Below, one piece after another: positions 62,001-64,000 of a DNA stretch of 64,000 nucleotides. The number at the start of each line of letters is the position of its first letter. Positions within the stretch are counted from its first letter, which is position 1. The notes under the pieces were generated by a model. The model was not told the origin of the DNA. It made no database searches and was given only the letters and a program-made list of their open reading frames with translations. Position numbers and translations under genes: made by a program. This DNA is from Tigriopus japonicus. Taxonomy: Eukaryota; Arthropoda; Copepoda; Harpacticoida; Harpacticidae. The DNA lies in NCBI GenBank assembly GCA_010645155.1, contig CM021316.1, forward strand, positions 9,967,963-10,031,962. The letters run 5' to 3'.

Positions 62001-63155
62001 AAAACGAGCCAAAATAGTCTTTGGTTATAGCAAGAGAAAAGACAGTTTTGATGGAAAACAAAAATATGGGCAGAAAGAATTTTGGAACTTATGTAGACAT
62101 GATATTTACAAAAGATTTCACCACTTTGAAGCAAAGAAAAAAAAAAATCGAAAAAAATCGAGTATATTGTTTATAAAGCCGTGTTGTGAGCCCTAACGTT
62201 CCCAGAGCGGGAACATTATATTTGAGTACCTAAAAACATCAGAATCTGAAATTTACGATTCGTTTGTATCATCTACATTTCAAACACTACTTTTGATAAA
62301 AATGAGATTGTAAGATCAACTCCTTCATGTCACCGTAACTAAAGGGTTAAAGAGGCAACTAGCTACCGGTATTCCAGATCTTTGAAGCTCTTAACTTAAA
62401 CCAAAAAGTCATGTTACTCCAGATTTTGGCCTCTGTCACACTACTAATGCAAATGGGCTAGGCTGCTCTAGGATTAGTCAGTGACAAGATGATGAACCTT
62501 TAACCTCACAAGTTATACGGAGTCGAGGTAATCCTAACATCTTTGGATATGTATTATCTGTATGTATTGTCTGTATCAAACCGATTAGTTTACGTTTCCG
62601 TAAAGTGTTTCTACGAACTGATAAAAAATCGGAGTATTTGCCTCCTTTGGGCTTGTGCTTGTGAAGGTCATGCATCCATCAATAAACTAGTTTCTGCGTT
62701 AACCAAACGCGCGCGATTTATGTTGCACTAACATGGACTTAAATGTCTTTATTGACCGCCATCTCCTTTTATGAGACTTCCCCCAAGCCCCTAAGAGGTT
62801 AAGTCCAAAATATTGCTTACCTACAACTTACTTTATTGCCCTACAAATCACTTTACTGCCCGACAAATCATTTCATTGCTCTACATCTCGACTATTTTGC
62901 TGAAAGTTCAATACATACGCACAATAATTTGTACGTCTGAAGCCCCCATCTCATTGACAGGGAATGATCCAATGTGGAAGTCGTGGTAGGCTTTTATACT
63001 AAGGCATTGAGTAGCCAACACACGAACTGATGATGGACTGACTTGAGGTGAACAAAGCTCCTAAAACCCGTATTGAAAAGGCAATGGTTGAACTAATTTT
63101 CAGGGTTGAAAAATTGAAACGGAAGTCCAAAAAAGGATAAGTTGGTTAGTAAAAT
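62001..63155. other. intergenic, no gene seen
   Basis: AT-rich, with a three-unit tandem repeat of about 27 bp at 62822-62888 (ACAAATCA...TTGCCC/GCCC theme). No recognisable reading frame. Confidence 0.5.
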
Positions 63156-63305
63156 ACCATATGCACCCACAAATGAAGTGGGTAATGGCCGAGATCCGAC
63201 ATCACTCGTTTCATTTTAATTGACGCCCCTCGGGTCGCCAATAAAATGAAACTCCCTCCGCCCGATTTTGGCCATTACTTCCTTCCTTTGCAGGTGCATA
63301 AATAG
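63156..63305. repeat. small imperfect foldback
   Basis: CCATATGCACC at the left and GGTGCATAAATAG at the right begin an imperfect inverted repeat (shared GTAATGGCC, TTTCATTTTA). The centre, TTGACGCCCCTCGGGTCGCCAA, is itself nearly palindromic. Total length about 150 bp; no coding potential. Confidence 0.6.
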
Positions 63306-63373
63306 TATTTAGAATGCATAGGTCTGTCAAAATTGGTGCTCCATATTACAGTCCAGAAGGGCACATTTTGTTT

Positions 63374-63526
63374 GACTTAATTATAAGGAACACGCTATCG
63401 GTGTCAGTGTCGACACCACGACGTTGATGGGCAACTTCAACACAGGTGTCGGTGTTGGCGCGGGTGTCAACCTTGCTGTGTCGGTGTCGGAGTCGAGGAC
63501 AAAATTGCCGCTGTCACCCATCCCTA
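63374..63526. repeat. GGTGTC-rich minisatellite ending in a hAT-like terminus
   Basis: GGTGTC and GTGTCGG words recur from 63382 to 63492. The right edge in reverse complement is TAGGGATGGGTGACAGCGG, a hAT-like start, with GGTTGAAG next to it, but no paired left end with the same 8 bases could be found. It may be a truncated element. Confidence 0.45.
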
Positions 63527-64000
63527 GGTTGAAGTCAGGGGGTCGCATGTTAACGCACAGAAGATCGATTTGTATTATAGTCAGGGATAACCTATATAAT
63601 AGTATTAATACTGGATGCGAACTCGCGGAATTTCTCCGGCACGCAACCTCCGGTATGAGGCCGAGATTCGTAAACAAGAAGAACAAACCGCCATGTTGGG
63701 AGCGGAAAATCAAACGGAAATCGACCAAAATTCCAAAAGATAGTGCGCCAATCGGTGTTCCCTGTGTTTCAAGCGGGTCCAGCCAAGTCCTAGCCTTGGT
63801 AAAGGTCAACGCCATGCCCAAAAATCAGTCCGATGTTGGTGTTTCGAAGACATCCAGTTCACCCAATTCAATTTCAAATGAAATCTGATGACGAGGTTAC
63901 CTGCAATAACCTTCGGAAGTGATAGCCCTAACTAAAGCAAAAAAACGAATATGCACCGGACTCCGAGCCCAAATTCTTCTTGCAAAAGGATTAAGAACCA
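63527..64000. other. window end, no supported gene
   Basis: A plus-strand frame runs from the minisatellite to 63888. Its Lys/Ser/Pro-rich sequence has no recognisable domain and its first part is the repeat, so it is not called as a gene. A gene entering from beyond 64000 cannot be excluded. Confidence 0.4.

Noticed and set aside
63424..63888. 154-codon plus-strand frame at the window end
   Set aside because: It starts inside a GGTGTC minisatellite and a transposon terminus, and the remainder has no recognisable content.

Overview
The window is nuclear DNA of an invertebrate animal, most likely an arthropod and plausibly a crustacean such as a copepod. Support: spliced genes with mostly short GT-AG introns, a CLIP-domain serine protease homologue of the arthropod haemolymph type, animal-only genes (TMEM131, SOBP) and many transposon remnants. 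The species is inferred, not shown. No rRNA, functional tRNA, CRISPR or prokaryotic operon structure was seen.

Five spliced genes can be modelled from start to stop with reading phase kept across every junction. Cdc37 (18086-19855, +, 7 exons, 394 aa) is the kinase-specific Hsp90 co-chaperone. TMEM131 (27021-36277, +, 12 exons, up to 1994 aa) is a secretory-pathway membrane protein linked to collagen export. A CLIP-domain serine protease homologue (37358-43536, -, 4 exons, 568 aa) has the catalytic Ser replaced by Gly, and its last exon lies 3.45 kb from the rest. A sine oculis-binding-protein homologue (52320-55976, +, 5 exons, 599 aa) has two FCS-type zinc fingers. A malate/L-lactate dehydrogenase of the Ldh_2 family (57850-59305, -, 5 exons, 396 aa) completes the set. 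These genes do not form a pathway; they look like ordinary neighbours.

The rest is mostly gene-poor, AT-rich and full of mobile-element debris. Region 1-18 kb holds a hAT-like short element, a MULE transposase fragment, a broken CR1/Jockey-like LINE (8.5-11.56 kb), a large inverted repeat, a decayed Tc1/mariner transposase, a tRNA-derived SINE, and a 1.1 kb element with long inverted ends and a 9-bp target duplication that stops 178 bp before the Cdc37 start. Region 20-25 kb has two hAT-like non-autonomous elements with exact 8-bp target duplications, one built from a minisatellite and one abutting the start of a gag/ORF1-like zinc-knuckle ORF, plus a tandem pair of 215-bp elements. Region 44-52 kb has no gene I can support. 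Region 59-64 kb has a foldback of 17-bp minisatellite arms, a second foldback with a perfect 28-bp hairpin, a second decayed Tc1-like copy and small tandem repeats.

I did not find a clearly new multi-gene system. The most informative items are the reassembled inactive protease, the structured non-autonomous transposons whose boundaries can be fixed by target-site duplications, and the isolated ORFs at 22.2-23.2 kb and 43.7-44.1 kb.
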